Part shown: in pieces, positions 36,635 to 45,075 of the stretch
Layout: each line of letters begins with the position of its first letter
How positions within the stretch are numbered: the stretch's first letter is position 1
Assembly (NCBI RefSeq): GCF_003345655.1
Contig: NZ_QQOH01000001.1
Coordinates: 248,001 to 312,000 of the forward strand
Length of the DNA: 64,000 nt
DNA from: Motiliproteus coralliicola
GTDB taxonomy: Bacteria; Pseudomonadota; Gammaproteobacteria; Pseudomonadales; Balneatricaceae
Direction of reading: 5' to 3'
The notes under the pieces: generated by a model
Seen by the model: the letters and a program-made list of their open reading frames with translations, nothing else
Told to the model about the DNA's origin: nothing
The model's database searches: none
Translations under genes and position numbers: made by a program

Positions 36635-38899
36635 GTGAGTCTTGACCCCTTAGCGTCGTTTATCGAGACGTTGTGCGCCCGAGCCTTTAGTGTGCGTCAT
36701 CGTTATCTGGTGGCTGTTCAGGGGCCCGATGGCTGGATAGCTAGCCGGTTGGCGGCGCTATGGTCTCCGCAGGGTAATCTGCAAGGTTGTTGGATCTCAC
36801 AGACTCCTCCGTCGGAGACGGCCTACGCATCTGATTGGCTACGGACCGATCGAAGCCGGCAGGTGCTGGGGCAGGAGTTCGATCGGGTCTTGATCGATGC
36901 TCGATCCGGATTGGAGCCGGATGCACTGGGCGCATTGAGCGGTACGGTACGTGCGGGCGGTTGTCTGCTGTTGCTGTTACCCCCATATGAAGCCGCGGCC
37001 GCCACCCCTTTTCAGCGCTGGTTGCAGCACTGCCTCGAGCAACCATCCGGTACCGACCGGGCGGCCTGGTTGCTGACCCCGGAGACGGATCCGACCCAAC
37101 TGCGGCAACTGCTCAAACAGTTGCCGCTGAATGAGTCCGCAGCGGTTCCTAAACCTGAAGATCCTGACTGCCTGAGCGATGATCAGGCCCTGGCCGTGGC
37201 AAAGATCTGTCGGGTGCTGCAGGGGCATCGGCGGCGCCCGCTGGTGATCAGCGCCGACCGCGGGCGTGGCAAGAGTGCTGCGCTGGGCATTGCTGCCGCC
37301 CGCCTGATGCAGCAGCAACCCTGCCGAATCCGATTGACGGCGCCATCAAAAGCGGCCGTTGCGTCTCTGTTGGAGCGTTTGTATGCCCTGTTACCCGACG
37401 CCGAGATTCAACGGCAGGGAAACCGGGTGGTCTGTGGCGCATCAGAGCTTGAATTTGTCGCCCTGGACCGATTGCTGAGTCCGGCATTCGATCCGCAGCT
37501 TGAAGCCCAGGCAGGCGTTGCCGAACTGCTGCTGGTCGATGAAGCCGCGGCGATTCCCGCACCGATGCTGGAACAGTTGCTGCGGCGCCATGCCCGGGTT
37601 GTCTTCGCGACCACGACCCACGGTTACGAGGGTACGGGCCGTGGCTTTCTGATCCGCTTTAGCGCCGCACTACAGCAGTTGACCCCGCAATGGCGTCGTT
37701 TCGAACTGCAGCAACCGATCCGTTGGAATTGCGCTGATCCGTTGGAGAACTGGGTGTTTTCGGCGCTGATGCTCGATGCGGAACCGGCTCAGTTTCAAGA
37801 GTCGGAGTTCAAACCGTCGGATCTAGATGGCGGAGCGCTAAGTTTTCGCTGCTGGGAGTCAGCACAGCTGCTGGCCAACCCCTCGGTACTCAAGCAATTG
37901 TTCGGTCTACTGGTGCTGGCCCATTACCGCACCTCGCCGTCGGACCTGCGCGATCTACTCGATGATCCGGCACGCCAGGTCTGGCTGCTCAGCGAGAGTG
38001 ATCGATCTGGAGTATCAGTACGGGTGCTGGGGGTGGTGCTGGTGGCCACTGAGGGTGGTTTCGATGCATCGTTAAGCCGGCAGATCTGGCTCGGCAAGCG
38101 CCGCCTCCACGGCCATCTGCTGCCGCAGGTTCTCTGCGCCCAGGCTGGCTGGTCCCAGGCCGCTGAGTTGAGCTATTGGCGGGTCGTCAGGATCGCGGTG
38201 AGCGAACCGCTGCGTCGCTGCGGTTTCGGCCGAGTGATGTTGCAGCGGCTGTTGGTCGAGGCGCGGCAGCAGCCGTCTATCGATGTGCTGGGTACCAGTT
38301 TCGGTGCCAGTGTCGAGTTGCTACCGTTCTGGTCCTCGCAGGGATTGCAACCGTTGAGGTTGGGGCTCAAACCCGATGGCCGTAGCGGTTCCGTGTCGCT
38401 GCTTTACGCCAGGGGCTGTTCCGACCGTGCCGAGAGCCTGTTACGACAGATCCAGCGTCAGTTCAGTCGCGATCTGCCGTTACGGTTGCAACGTGATGCA
38501 GCGATGCTGGAGCCGGAGCTGGTGTGCGCGCTGCTGGCCGACAGTCTGACGGCCGCGCACTACCCCCTCGAACCCCAGGACAGACAGGATATTGAAAGCT
38601 TTCTGTTAGGGAATCGTGGGCTGCAGCTGGTGGAGGCCGCACTGCAACGCTGGATGTGGCAGCTGCTGCCGACCAGGCCTGGACCGGCCGATCAATCGTC
38701 ACCGGTCCTGAACCCGGACCTGGATCTAGAGCTAAGGGCGCTGTTGGTCCGCTATCTGTTACAGCAGTGGCCACTGGAGCGACTGTTGAGTGAATACGGT
38801 TTGAGCGGTGAGCGGCAGCTGCAACAGCGGCTCAAACCGCAGCTGCTGCCGCTTTGGAACGGAAGTCGTTCATTGGCTATAACCGACGGCGAGGACTGA
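36635..38899 (+). CDS. tmcA: tRNA(Met) cytidine acetyltransferase TmcA
   Basis: TmcA acetylates C34 of elongator tRNA-Met, using ATP and acetyl-CoA, to secure AUG decoding. The 754 residues contain an N-terminal domain, a RecD-like helicase domain with P-loop DRGRGKS (about 210), the DEAAAIP Walker B, a GNAT acetyltransferase region with RRCGFGRVMLQ (about 525), and the C-terminal tRNA-binding part. GTG at 36635 is chosen because GGAG lies 6 bases before it; TTG at 36623 is an alternative. Confidence 0.92.
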   Translation: MSLDPLASFIETLCARAFSVRHRYLVAVQGPDGWIASRLAALWSPQGNLQGCWISQTPPSETAYASDWLRTDRSRQVLGQEFDRVLIDARSGLEPDALGALSGTVRAGGCLLLLLPPYEAAAATPFQRWLQHCLEQPSGTDRAAWLLTPETDPTQLRQLLKQLPLNESAAVPKPEDPDCLSDDQALAVAKICRVLQGHRRRPLVISADRGRGKSAALGIAAARLMQQQPCRIRLTAPSKAAVASLLERLYALLPDAEIQRQGNRVVCGASELEFVALDRLLSPAFDPQLEAQAGVAELLLVDEAAAIPAPMLEQLLRRHARVVFATTTHGYEGTGRGFLIRFSAALQQLTPQWRRFELQQPIRWNCADPLENWVFSALMLDAEPAQFQESEFKPSDLDGGALSFRCWESAQLLANPSVLKQLFGLLVLAHYRTSPSDLRDLLDDPARQVWLLSESDRSGVSVRVLGVVLVATEGGFDASLSRQIWLGKRRLHGHLLPQVLCAQAGWSQAAELSYWRVVRIAVSEPLRRCGFGRVMLQRLLVEARQQPSIDVLGTSFGASVELLPFWSSQGLQPLRLGLKPDGRSGSVSLLYARGCSDRAESLLRQIQRQFSRDLPLRLQRDAAMLEPELVCALLADSLTAAHYPLEPQDRQDIESFLLGNRGLQLVEAALQRWMWQLLPTRPGPADQSSPVLNPDLDLELRALLVRYLLQQWPLERLLSEYGLSGERQLQQRLKPQLLPLWNGSRSLAITDGED

Positions 38900-38957
38900 A
38901 TTTCGGTCCAGCCGCTGATCTTCGGCCATACTCAGAGAAATTCTGACCGAGGTCGTT

Positions 38958-39698
38958 ATGGTAGAGATCGAACTGATCGCCCATCGCGGTTACCCGAGCC
39001 GTTACCCGGAAAACACGCTACCGGGGTTTGAGCGTTCAATTGCTGTCGGGGCTCGCTACCTTGAAGCGGACCTGCAGTTCAGTGCCCAGGCAACCCCCTA
39101 CCTGTTCCATGACCGTCAACTTGACCGGCTCTGCGGTCGAGCGGGGCAGATCCATCGGCTCAGTGATTCGCAGCTCAGCCAGTGCCACCCCTCACACCCG
39201 GAACGCTTTGGTGAGCGCTACAGTCAGATCGAGCTAATGAGCTTGGAATCGCTGGTTGAGCTGGTACGTCGTCATCCCCAGATCTGCCTTTTTCTGGAGC
39301 TCAAGCGGACTCTGACCCAGGTGTTGTCACCCTCGAGGGCGGTAGCGAGGATACTGCCGTTGCTTGAGGATATACGGCCACAGGTGGTGCTGATCAGCTT
39401 CTCGATCAAACTGTTGCAGCAGGCGCGGCGGCAGGGGTGGGAAAGGGTCGCGCCGGTGCTGACCCGCTGGTACCAGTTACGGCACCGCGAAGTGATGGCA
39501 CTGGAGCCGGAGTGGTTGTTTTTGAATCGGCTGCGGGTACCGCTGGGGCTCGGCCCGGATCCGAACCAGGCGGTACCGATCGTGCTCTATGAAAGCTCGG
39601 ATATCGAGCAGGCTAGGCAGTTGGCTGGCCGTGGTTTTCGCTGGCTTGAAACCGACAGCATCGGAGAGATGCTGGAGGCACAGCGGGGGATGCTATGA
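38958..39698 (+). CDS. Glycerophosphodiester phosphodiesterase
   Basis: The enzyme hydrolyses glycerophosphodiesters from phospholipid breakdown to glycerol-3-phosphate and an alcohol. The 246 residues show the family signature IAHRGYPSRYPENT (general-base His at residue 8) and the metal-binding LEADLQ and FHDRQLDR segments. There is no signal peptide, so it is cytoplasmic like UgpQ. Its stop overlaps the start of the next gene (ATGA), coupling it to a G3P dehydrogenase-like protein that could use its product. Confidence 0.92.
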   Translation: MVEIELIAHRGYPSRYPENTLPGFERSIAVGARYLEADLQFSAQATPYLFHDRQLDRLCGRAGQIHRLSDSQLSQCHPSHPERFGERYSQIELMSLESLVELVRRHPQICLFLELKRTLTQVLSPSRAVARILPLLEDIRPQVVLISFSIKLLQQARRQGWERVAPVLTRWYQLRHREVMALEPEWLFLNRLRVPLGLGPDPNQAVPIVLYESSDIEQARQLAGRGFRWLETDSIGEMLEAQRGML

Positions 39699-40909
39699 GC
39701 GGTATCTTGGACCGACGCAGTAATCTGGATCAGAACCAAGGGGTCGACCTGTTGGTCGTTGGTGGCGGCATCCAAGGCTGCGGTATCGCCCAGGCGGCTG
39801 CGGCTGCGGGCTACAGCACTTTGTTGATCGAGCAGCGGGACTGGGGTAGCGGTACATCGAGTCGTTCCAGCAAGCTGATACATGGTGGGCTGCGTTATCT
39901 GGAGTCGGGGCAGTTTTCGCTGGTTCGGCGTGCCCTGCGCGAGCGTCAGCTGCTGCTGAAGATCGCACCGAAGCTGGTGCGTCCGGTGCCGTTTCTGATT
40001 CCGTTGTACCAACATAGCAAACGCTCGGATATGGCGTTGTATTCCGGCTTGCACCTGTATCGCTGGTTCGGTCGTGGATTGGACCACAACGATTTTGATC
40101 GCTTTGAGCCGGACCAACCCGAGTTTGAACAGGTGCTGCATGACGGGTTGGAGCAGCAGGGGCTGAGGGCAATTTACCGCTACTGGGATGCCCAGACCGA
40201 TGATCAGCTGTTGACCCGGGCGGTGGCCTATTCGGCCCAAACCCTGGGAGCCCAATTAAAACGCAACTGCGAGCTGATCCATGCCCAACCCAGCGATTAC
40301 GGCTGGCGGGTCGATCTGGCCGAGGGCGGTAGAAGCTATCGGATTGAAGCCAGCACCATCATCAATGCCACCGGTCCCTGGGTCGGTCGTGTACAGCAAC
40401 GGATTCACGGCGCCCCAGAGCCGCTACCGATCAGCCTGGTTCAGGGGGCGCATATTCTGGTCGAGGGAAGTCTGGGCGGGTCGGTTTACTACCTGGAAAC
40501 CGACGATGGTCGGGGCGTGTTTGCGATGCCTTGGCAGGGCGATACTCTGGTCGGAACCACCGAAACCCACTATAGCGGCGATCCGGCTGAGAGCGCGCCG
40601 ACGGCCGCGGAACTGGACTATCTACGCGACACGCTCAGACGTTATTTCCCCCAGCTCAGGGTTCAGATCAAACAGCAATTCGCCGGGTTACGGGTGTTGG
40701 ATAACGGCGATGGCGGTTTCTTTCACCGTGCCCGCGACAGCCGTATCCAGCAACACTGGTTTGAGGGACGGGGGCTGATCTCGATCTATGGCGGCAAGTT
40801 GACCACCTATCGGACCACAGCCCTGAAGGTGGTTGAATGTTTGCCAGAACACCTGGGCAGGCGCCCGCCATTGGCCGATACGGCCGAATTGATGCTGGAA
40901 CCAGCCTGA
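39695..40909 (+). CDS. Short FAD-dependent glycerol-3-phosphate dehydrogenase-like protein
   Basis: The N-terminal FAD motif VVGGGIQGCGIA, then SSRSSKLIHGGLRYLE, and the late GGKLTTYR motif clearly place it with GlpD, which oxidises G3P to dihydroxyacetone phosphate at the membrane. It ends soon after GGKLTTYR at 404 residues, whereas E. coli GlpD has 501, so the C-terminal helical domain is missing. No frameshift remnant follows; the next gene converges 25 bases away. It is coupled to the phosphodiesterase by a 4-base overlap. Function as a true GlpD is likely but not certain. Confidence 0.82.
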   Translation: MSGILDRRSNLDQNQGVDLLVVGGGIQGCGIAQAAAAAGYSTLLIEQRDWGSGTSSRSSKLIHGGLRYLESGQFSLVRRALRERQLLLKIAPKLVRPVPFLIPLYQHSKRSDMALYSGLHLYRWFGRGLDHNDFDRFEPDQPEFEQVLHDGLEQQGLRAIYRYWDAQTDDQLLTRAVAYSAQTLGAQLKRNCELIHAQPSDYGWRVDLAEGGRSYRIEASTIINATGPWVGRVQQRIHGAPEPLPISLVQGAHILVEGSLGGSVYYLETDDGRGVFAMPWQGDTLVGTTETHYSGDPAESAPTAAELDYLRDTLRRYFPQLRVQIKQQFAGLRVLDNGDGGFFHRARDSRIQQHWFEGRGLISIYGGKLTTYRTTALKVVECLPEHLGRRPPLADTAELMLEPA

Positions 40910-40934
40910 GCAATGGCCTCAGCCAGCAGGGGGG

Positions 40935-42446
40935 CTAATTGCCGTTCTGAGCCTTCAGTGCCTGTCTTACCAGCTGTTGCCAGCGTTGATAGCGCTGTTG
41001 CAGCGGCGCTGATGCGCAAGGCTGCAGGCGCTGCTGCGCACTGGGTTTCCAACTGTCGGGCCGTCTCGCCAGGATAAATGCCAGTCCCCGGGCGGTCGCC
41101 TCGGGCTGCTCGATCAGGTTGACCGGCAATTGAGTCAGATCCGCCAGCCGTTGCGCCAGACCAGGTAGTTGCGACAGACCGCCGCTGAGGTTGATCTGCT
41201 CCGGCCTGGCTAACGTAGCGGGGATCGCCTGCAGGTTCTCCCCGATCAGAAACAGGATGCTTTCGATTACGGCGCCGTAGCGGTCGGCATCGTTGTCACA
41301 ATCGATAAAGCGACTCAGCACTCGGCTGTCCCAGAAGGGGGATCCAAGTCCGCAAACCGCATTTAGAAACAGCCCCGGATTTAGCGGTAGGGGCCGCTGT
41401 TGCAGCGTCGCCAGATCAATTTTCGGCTGCTCACGTTGCAGCCATTGCAAAGCGCTGGCGGCACCATTGACGGTGCCTTCCAGCATCCAGTGAGTCTGTT
41501 GTCGACTGCTGCTGGCCAGGCTTGTCAGCAGGCGATGCTGATGCGGTGGCAGCTCTTCCAAAGCCAGGCTGATAAAGGCACCGGTGCCGAGATTGAGGTT
41601 CAGGTGCTGTGGTTTGGGCCGACCCTGCCCGAACAGAGCGCAACCCTGATCACCGCCGACAAACCGGCCCGGGATGGTCAGCTCACGCCAGCGTAGCAGC
41701 CCCCAGTCGTCTTCACAGTGGGCTAGGCTGGGCAGGATCTGCCGGGGGATACCAAACTGCTGCAGCAGCTGATGGTCCCAGTCCAGCGTCTGACGGTTCC
41801 AGAGTAGTGTTCGTTGGGCGCAGCTATGGTCGAGCCGCAATGGTCCCAAGGGATTGGACTGAGTCGAGCAGAGGCCGGCGGCCAGGTAAGCCGATAACGG
41901 ACTGAACAGCAGTTCTGCCCGTTCGGCGGCTGCCCGAAGCCCGGGCTGCTGCAGGCACCAGCGGATTTTAGAGACGCCGTGGTGATCGGATGGAAACAGG
42001 CCAGTACGCTGGTTGACCAGTCGGGTCAAAGACGGAGTCCAGACAATTGATCGCTTGGCGCGCAGATCCTGCCAGCTGAGTACCGGGGTCAGGGGTTGGC
42101 CGCTGTGGCGTTCCAACCCCAGCAGGTTGGAACGCTGGCAGGCCAGCCCCCATGATCGGACACGCCGACGCTGTGGTTCAGTCAGCGATGACAGCAGGCG
42201 ATCGACACAGTGCTGCAGGCTGTGGAGCAGTTCGTGCGGTGATTGTTCAACCTGGTCCGGCCCCGGATACTGGGTTTGCACCGGCTGCTGGGCTCGCCCC
42301 CGCTCATTGCCGGAATGGTCAAACAGCAGCGCTCGACTGGAACCTCCGCCCTGATCCAGCACCAGATACAGCGGAGCATCCTGCCAATCCGCGTCGGTGG
42401 CGGTGTGGTTAGCGTCCGGGCTTGGATGTGGCGAGTCCTGGTTCAT
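40935..42446 (-). CDS. FGGY-family carbohydrate kinase, divergent glycerol-kinase-like
   Basis: The 503 residues have the FGGY fold: N-terminal phosphate loop LDQGGGSSRA, a mid-domain GGDQGCALFGQ holding the catalytic Asp, and the C-terminal LSGGLSQLP motif. It looks most like glycerol kinase, but where GlpK has QRET with the glycerol-binding Glu84, this protein has QRSN. The substrate may therefore differ. I start at ATG 42446; an in-frame GTG at 42476 is possible. It converges on the GlpD-like gene. Confidence 0.82.
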   Translation of the reverse strand: MNQDSPHPSPDANHTATDADWQDAPLYLVLDQGGGSSRALLFDHSGNERGRAQQPVQTQYPGPDQVEQSPHELLHSLQHCVDRLLSSLTEPQRRRVRSWGLACQRSNLLGLERHSGQPLTPVLSWQDLRAKRSIVWTPSLTRLVNQRTGLFPSDHHGVSKIRWCLQQPGLRAAAERAELLFSPLSAYLAAGLCSTQSNPLGPLRLDHSCAQRTLLWNRQTLDWDHQLLQQFGIPRQILPSLAHCEDDWGLLRWRELTIPGRFVGGDQGCALFGQGRPKPQHLNLNLGTGAFISLALEELPPHQHRLLTSLASSSRQQTHWMLEGTVNGAASALQWLQREQPKIDLATLQQRPLPLNPGLFLNAVCGLGSPFWDSRVLSRFIDCDNDADRYGAVIESILFLIGENLQAIPATLARPEQINLSGGLSQLPGLAQRLADLTQLPVNLIEQPEATARGLAFILARRPDSWKPSAQQRLQPCASAPLQQRYQRWQQLVRQALKAQNGN

Positions 42447-42493
42447 AGCCCAAAGCTTAGGCGATAACCGTATCACCGGGCTGTTTCAGCGGC

Positions 42494-42664
42494 TCAGTAC
42501 TGGGATTGGACAGGTTGGACGCGTTTGAAGACCGAACAGATACCACTGGGGCGCGCCGCACGAAAGCGGCAGCGCGGGCCCTGATCGGTTCGGTGGTAGT
42601 AGCGGCAGTCGCGACAGCTGCGTCGCCCCGAGGACCTTTTCGTCGTGGGTTGTCGGACGGCCAT
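42494..42664 (-). CDS. Small Cys-rich protein of 56 residues, unknown
   Basis: An open frame starting MAVRQP carries four Cys (17, 20, 32, 43) in a CX2C-X11-C-X10-C pattern, with Arg-rich flanks and a CRYYHR/CRFR character that suggests a small zinc-binding fold. It starts 8 bases after the winged-helix gene ends and appears to belong to the same minus-strand operon. No clear ribosome site is seen. I do not recognise the family; the ordered Cys spacing is the main support. Confidence 0.5.
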   Translation of the reverse strand: MAVRQPTTKRSSGRRSCRDCRYYHRTDQGPRCRFRAARPSGICSVFKRVQPVQSQY

Positions 42665-42672
42665 TGAGGCGA

Positions 42673-42972
42673 TTAGAGGGTCAGATTGAGCAGCCGATGG
42701 AGTTCGGCACGGTGGCTATCAATCCAATCCTGATCGAGTGCGCCCCAATCGTTGAGTTGGTAATAGCCGTCGTTGTTGCGATGGCCGTCCTGCACGAATA
42801 CCACCTCCACTCCTAACCCGGGTAGGGCTTTGATGATGTCTTGCAGAGTACGGCGGGGCCAGCCGGTCAAGCGCATCAGCTCCGGTACGCTGGGGCGTTC
42901 TTCATAGGCGATCAGGTCGGCGGTGATCAGGCGACGGGCGAAGGTGGGGTTGAAATCGGGGCTAAGGCTCAT
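42673..42972 (-). CDS. Small winged-helix-like DNA-binding protein
   Basis: The 99 residues contain a likely helix-turn-helix (about 27-50, SVPELMRLTGWPRRTLQDIIK) followed by a short wing segment with GYYQLNDWG. I do not recognise a named gene. The ATG overlaps the stop of the membrane-protein gene upstream by 4 bases, indicating translational coupling. Confidence 0.68.
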   Translation of the reverse strand: MSLSPDFNPTFARRLITADLIAYEERPSVPELMRLTGWPRRTLQDIIKALPGLGVEVVFVQDGHRNNDGYYQLNDWGALDQDWIDSHRAELHRLLNLTL

Positions 42973-43307
42973 CGTTTACCCTCGCTATCGGAGTGGTCTG
43001 ACTCGTCATCGCTGTCGGACTTGTCATCGGCGTACATCGCATCATGGCGTTCCTGATCGGTCATGCCGCGGATATCGAAGCGCTGGTGCAGCCAGCGCAG
43101 GTAGTACTTCCAAATCAGTAGGGCCGGCAGCATCCACAGCATAATGGCGATCAGATTAAAGGTGCCGGTGTGGGTTTCGGGGCCCAGGCGGGCAAACCAT
43201 TCGATCAGCTCAAGCTGGCGTAACAGGTAGAACCAGCCGACCAGTGCGGCAACACCGATGGCCAGACCCAGATGGTAGCCGGTTTTACGGGGGGCTTTGT
43301 CGTTCAT
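42969..43307 (-). CDS. Small inner-membrane protein with acidic tail, unknown
   Basis: With ATG at 43307 the protein has 112 residues: two hydrophobic segments (about 11-30 and 49-69), a basic cytoplasmic stretch (KYYLRWLHQRF), and a C-terminal tail rich in Asp, Ser and Glu. No family is recognised. It is first in a coupled three-gene group with the winged-helix protein and the Cys-rich protein. Confidence 0.7.
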   Translation of the reverse strand: MNDKAPRKTGYHLGLAIGVAALVGWFYLLRQLELIEWFARLGPETHTGTFNLIAIMLWMLPALLIWKYYLRWLHQRFDIRGMTDQERHDAMYADDKSDSDDESDHSDSEGKR

Positions 43308-43419
43308 GGATGGACGTCTTGTATCGAAAACTGCCGCACACCATAGCAGTGCCGGCAATCGAATGCACATGCAGCGTGATCGAACCGGTGACCGTTAAAC
43401 GCGGGTAGTGGCACCGGTG

Positions 43420-44289
43420 TCAGCAGTAACGGTGAATCCGCAGGCTGGGCAGGAAGGGCTCGGTTTCGATCAGGCAGTCACTGCGTTGGCGCCGGCTGCG
43501 TTCGGTCTTCGGCACCAACGAGGGATCGTTGTGCTCAGGGAACGGCAGGCTGTCATCGTGGGCAAACAGCAGCGGCAGCGATAGGTTCAAGGCCTGTCTC
43601 ATGGGTGGCTGGGCAAAGCGCAGGTTGGCCCGCATCAACGGTGCCTGGGTCTGCACCTGCGCCAGTCGGGTGTTGGCGTCCAGGGTCGCCAGTTTGTCCA
43701 GCTGCAGCTGAATATGGGGTTTATCGATGCCCATGCGGGCCAGTTTTTGCTGGGCCTGCTCGGCGCTGATCCGCTTGATACTGCGGCCGCTGGTGTACCA
43801 GTTGAATCCGACCCAGTCGGGCTGGCGAGTACAGGTAGGGATCAGACGGTAGCACTGTTTCAGGTGCAGGCGGGCTAAACCCTTGTGATCCAGCGCCTGG
43901 CGCAGACTGTTGGGGCGTTGATTGAGCGGCTCCAGCAACTCGCCGGGTTGCTGTTTGAAACCCTGTAAACAGCGTTGCAAGGCCTGCTTGTGCTGGTTGA
44001 CGCTTTCGGCCTGCTGCAGCAGCGTCGGATCGGCGGCGACCAGCCCGTGGCAGCTGCGGGTGCGGCGACCGTCGCCATCTCCCTGATGCCACAGGTCACA
44101 ATAGAGCTCGATCGCTTTACGGCGAGGATCTATCGTTAGCTCACGTTCGGCCTCGGTCAGGGGTACCCAAAGGGGTAGCTCGGAGACCTGCAGCTGCTGA
44201 GCTAACTGGCTCAGGGCATCGCAAAGCCGTTCGAACTGCTCCACCAGTTCAGCGTGGGTGTAGCTGGGCTCCGGGCTCATTTGAGTCAT
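43420..44289 (-). CDS. Tus-family replication terminus site-binding protein
   Basis: Tus binds Ter sites and stops replication forks from one side. The 289 residues resemble E. coli Tus (309) along the length: an N-terminal helical region, GFNWYTSGRSIKRI with following helix (161-183) against Tus RFGWANKHIIKNL, and an end SLRIHRYC against PRLHLYVAD. Tus is best known in enterobacteria, so its presence here is notable. The lock residue His144 of Tus seems to align with Ala132, by eye. Its start overlaps the PilZ gene by 4 bases. The assignment rests on my recollected alignment. Confidence 0.62.
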   Translation of the reverse strand: MTQMSPEPSYTHAELVEQFERLCDALSQLAQQLQVSELPLWVPLTEAERELTIDPRRKAIELYCDLWHQGDGDGRRTRSCHGLVAADPTLLQQAESVNQHKQALQRCLQGFKQQPGELLEPLNQRPNSLRQALDHKGLARLHLKQCYRLIPTCTRQPDWVGFNWYTSGRSIKRISAEQAQQKLARMGIDKPHIQLQLDKLATLDANTRLAQVQTQAPLMRANLRFAQPPMRQALNLSLPLLFAHDDSLPFPEHNDPSLVPKTERSRRQRSDCLIETEPFLPSLRIHRYC

Positions 44290-44900
44290 GGGGTATCCGG
44301 TCGGTTGGCGTTGGGCGGGTTATCGAGCTCCAGTTGCTGGCGCAACTGACGCCGCAACTGGGCCTGGTGAGCGAGAATATGGCGGGCGATCAGATCCCGC
44401 TGACTGTCGGGCAGCTCGATAAAACTCAGCCCGATACGATAGCTCTGATCGCTATCGGGGTGTGAATAGACGACTCGGGCCAGGCTCTGGAGAACATAAC
44501 CGCCGGGTAGCAACAGCAGTCGCAGGGCACAACGGCTGTCCAGCGGCAGTGCTTCGGAGTAGCTCAGGGATAGCCCTCCTTCGCTAAGGGTGATCGGACT
44601 CGGCTGCGAGCCGGTATCGGAGCGGCGCCCCAGGTGCAACGCCAATTGCTCAATCTTGCGGTTAATCAATCCCAGTGCGCTGGCAAGGACGCTGTTGGTT
44701 TCGCTGAGTTTGAACAGTTGCTGTTGCAGCTGCTGGTCCAGCTGTTGCAGCTCCACCAGCAGCTCAAATTCTTGCGACGGTTGCAGAATCTGATCCAGCG
44801 GCAGGGCCTCCTGAGCAGGGGTCAGCGGAACAAATTCGACCCGGGCCCGGTCTTCTATTCTGAAACTGTGGCGACGGTCGGGCTCGTTGGGTAGCGGCAT
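44286..44900 (-). CDS. PilZ-domain protein
   Basis: With ATG at 44900 the protein has 204 residues. Near the N-terminus RRHSFR matches the RxxxR half of the c-di-GMP-binding PilZ motif. A Leu/Gln-rich helical region (about 40-85) precedes a beta-rich region with LSEGGLSL, where the usual (D/N)xSxxG motif is degenerate. Binding of c-di-GMP is thus uncertain. A PilZ gene next to lolC is also found in Pseudomonas. The downstream Tus-like gene is coupled to it. Confidence 0.8.
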   Translation of the reverse strand: MPLPNEPDRRHSFRIEDRARVEFVPLTPAQEALPLDQILQPSQEFELLVELQQLDQQLQQQLFKLSETNSVLASALGLINRKIEQLALHLGRRSDTGSQPSPITLSEGGLSLSYSEALPLDSRCALRLLLLPGGYVLQSLARVVYSHPDSDQSYRIGLSFIELPDSQRDLIARHILAHQAQLRRQLRQQLELDNPPNANRPDTP

Positions 44901-45075
44901 GGTGCAGATTCCATTGCGGTTGCTGGGTGATGGGTTACGATGGCTCTGAATCATTGGTGCATCGATCGCTATTGAAAATATATCAGAAAGCCAAAACTTC
45001 GCTGTTCCTTCGACAGCAAAAAAAGCTGTAGATTCAAGTATTCCCGTTCCGGAGGTTGTGGTTTAATTCGAGCCC

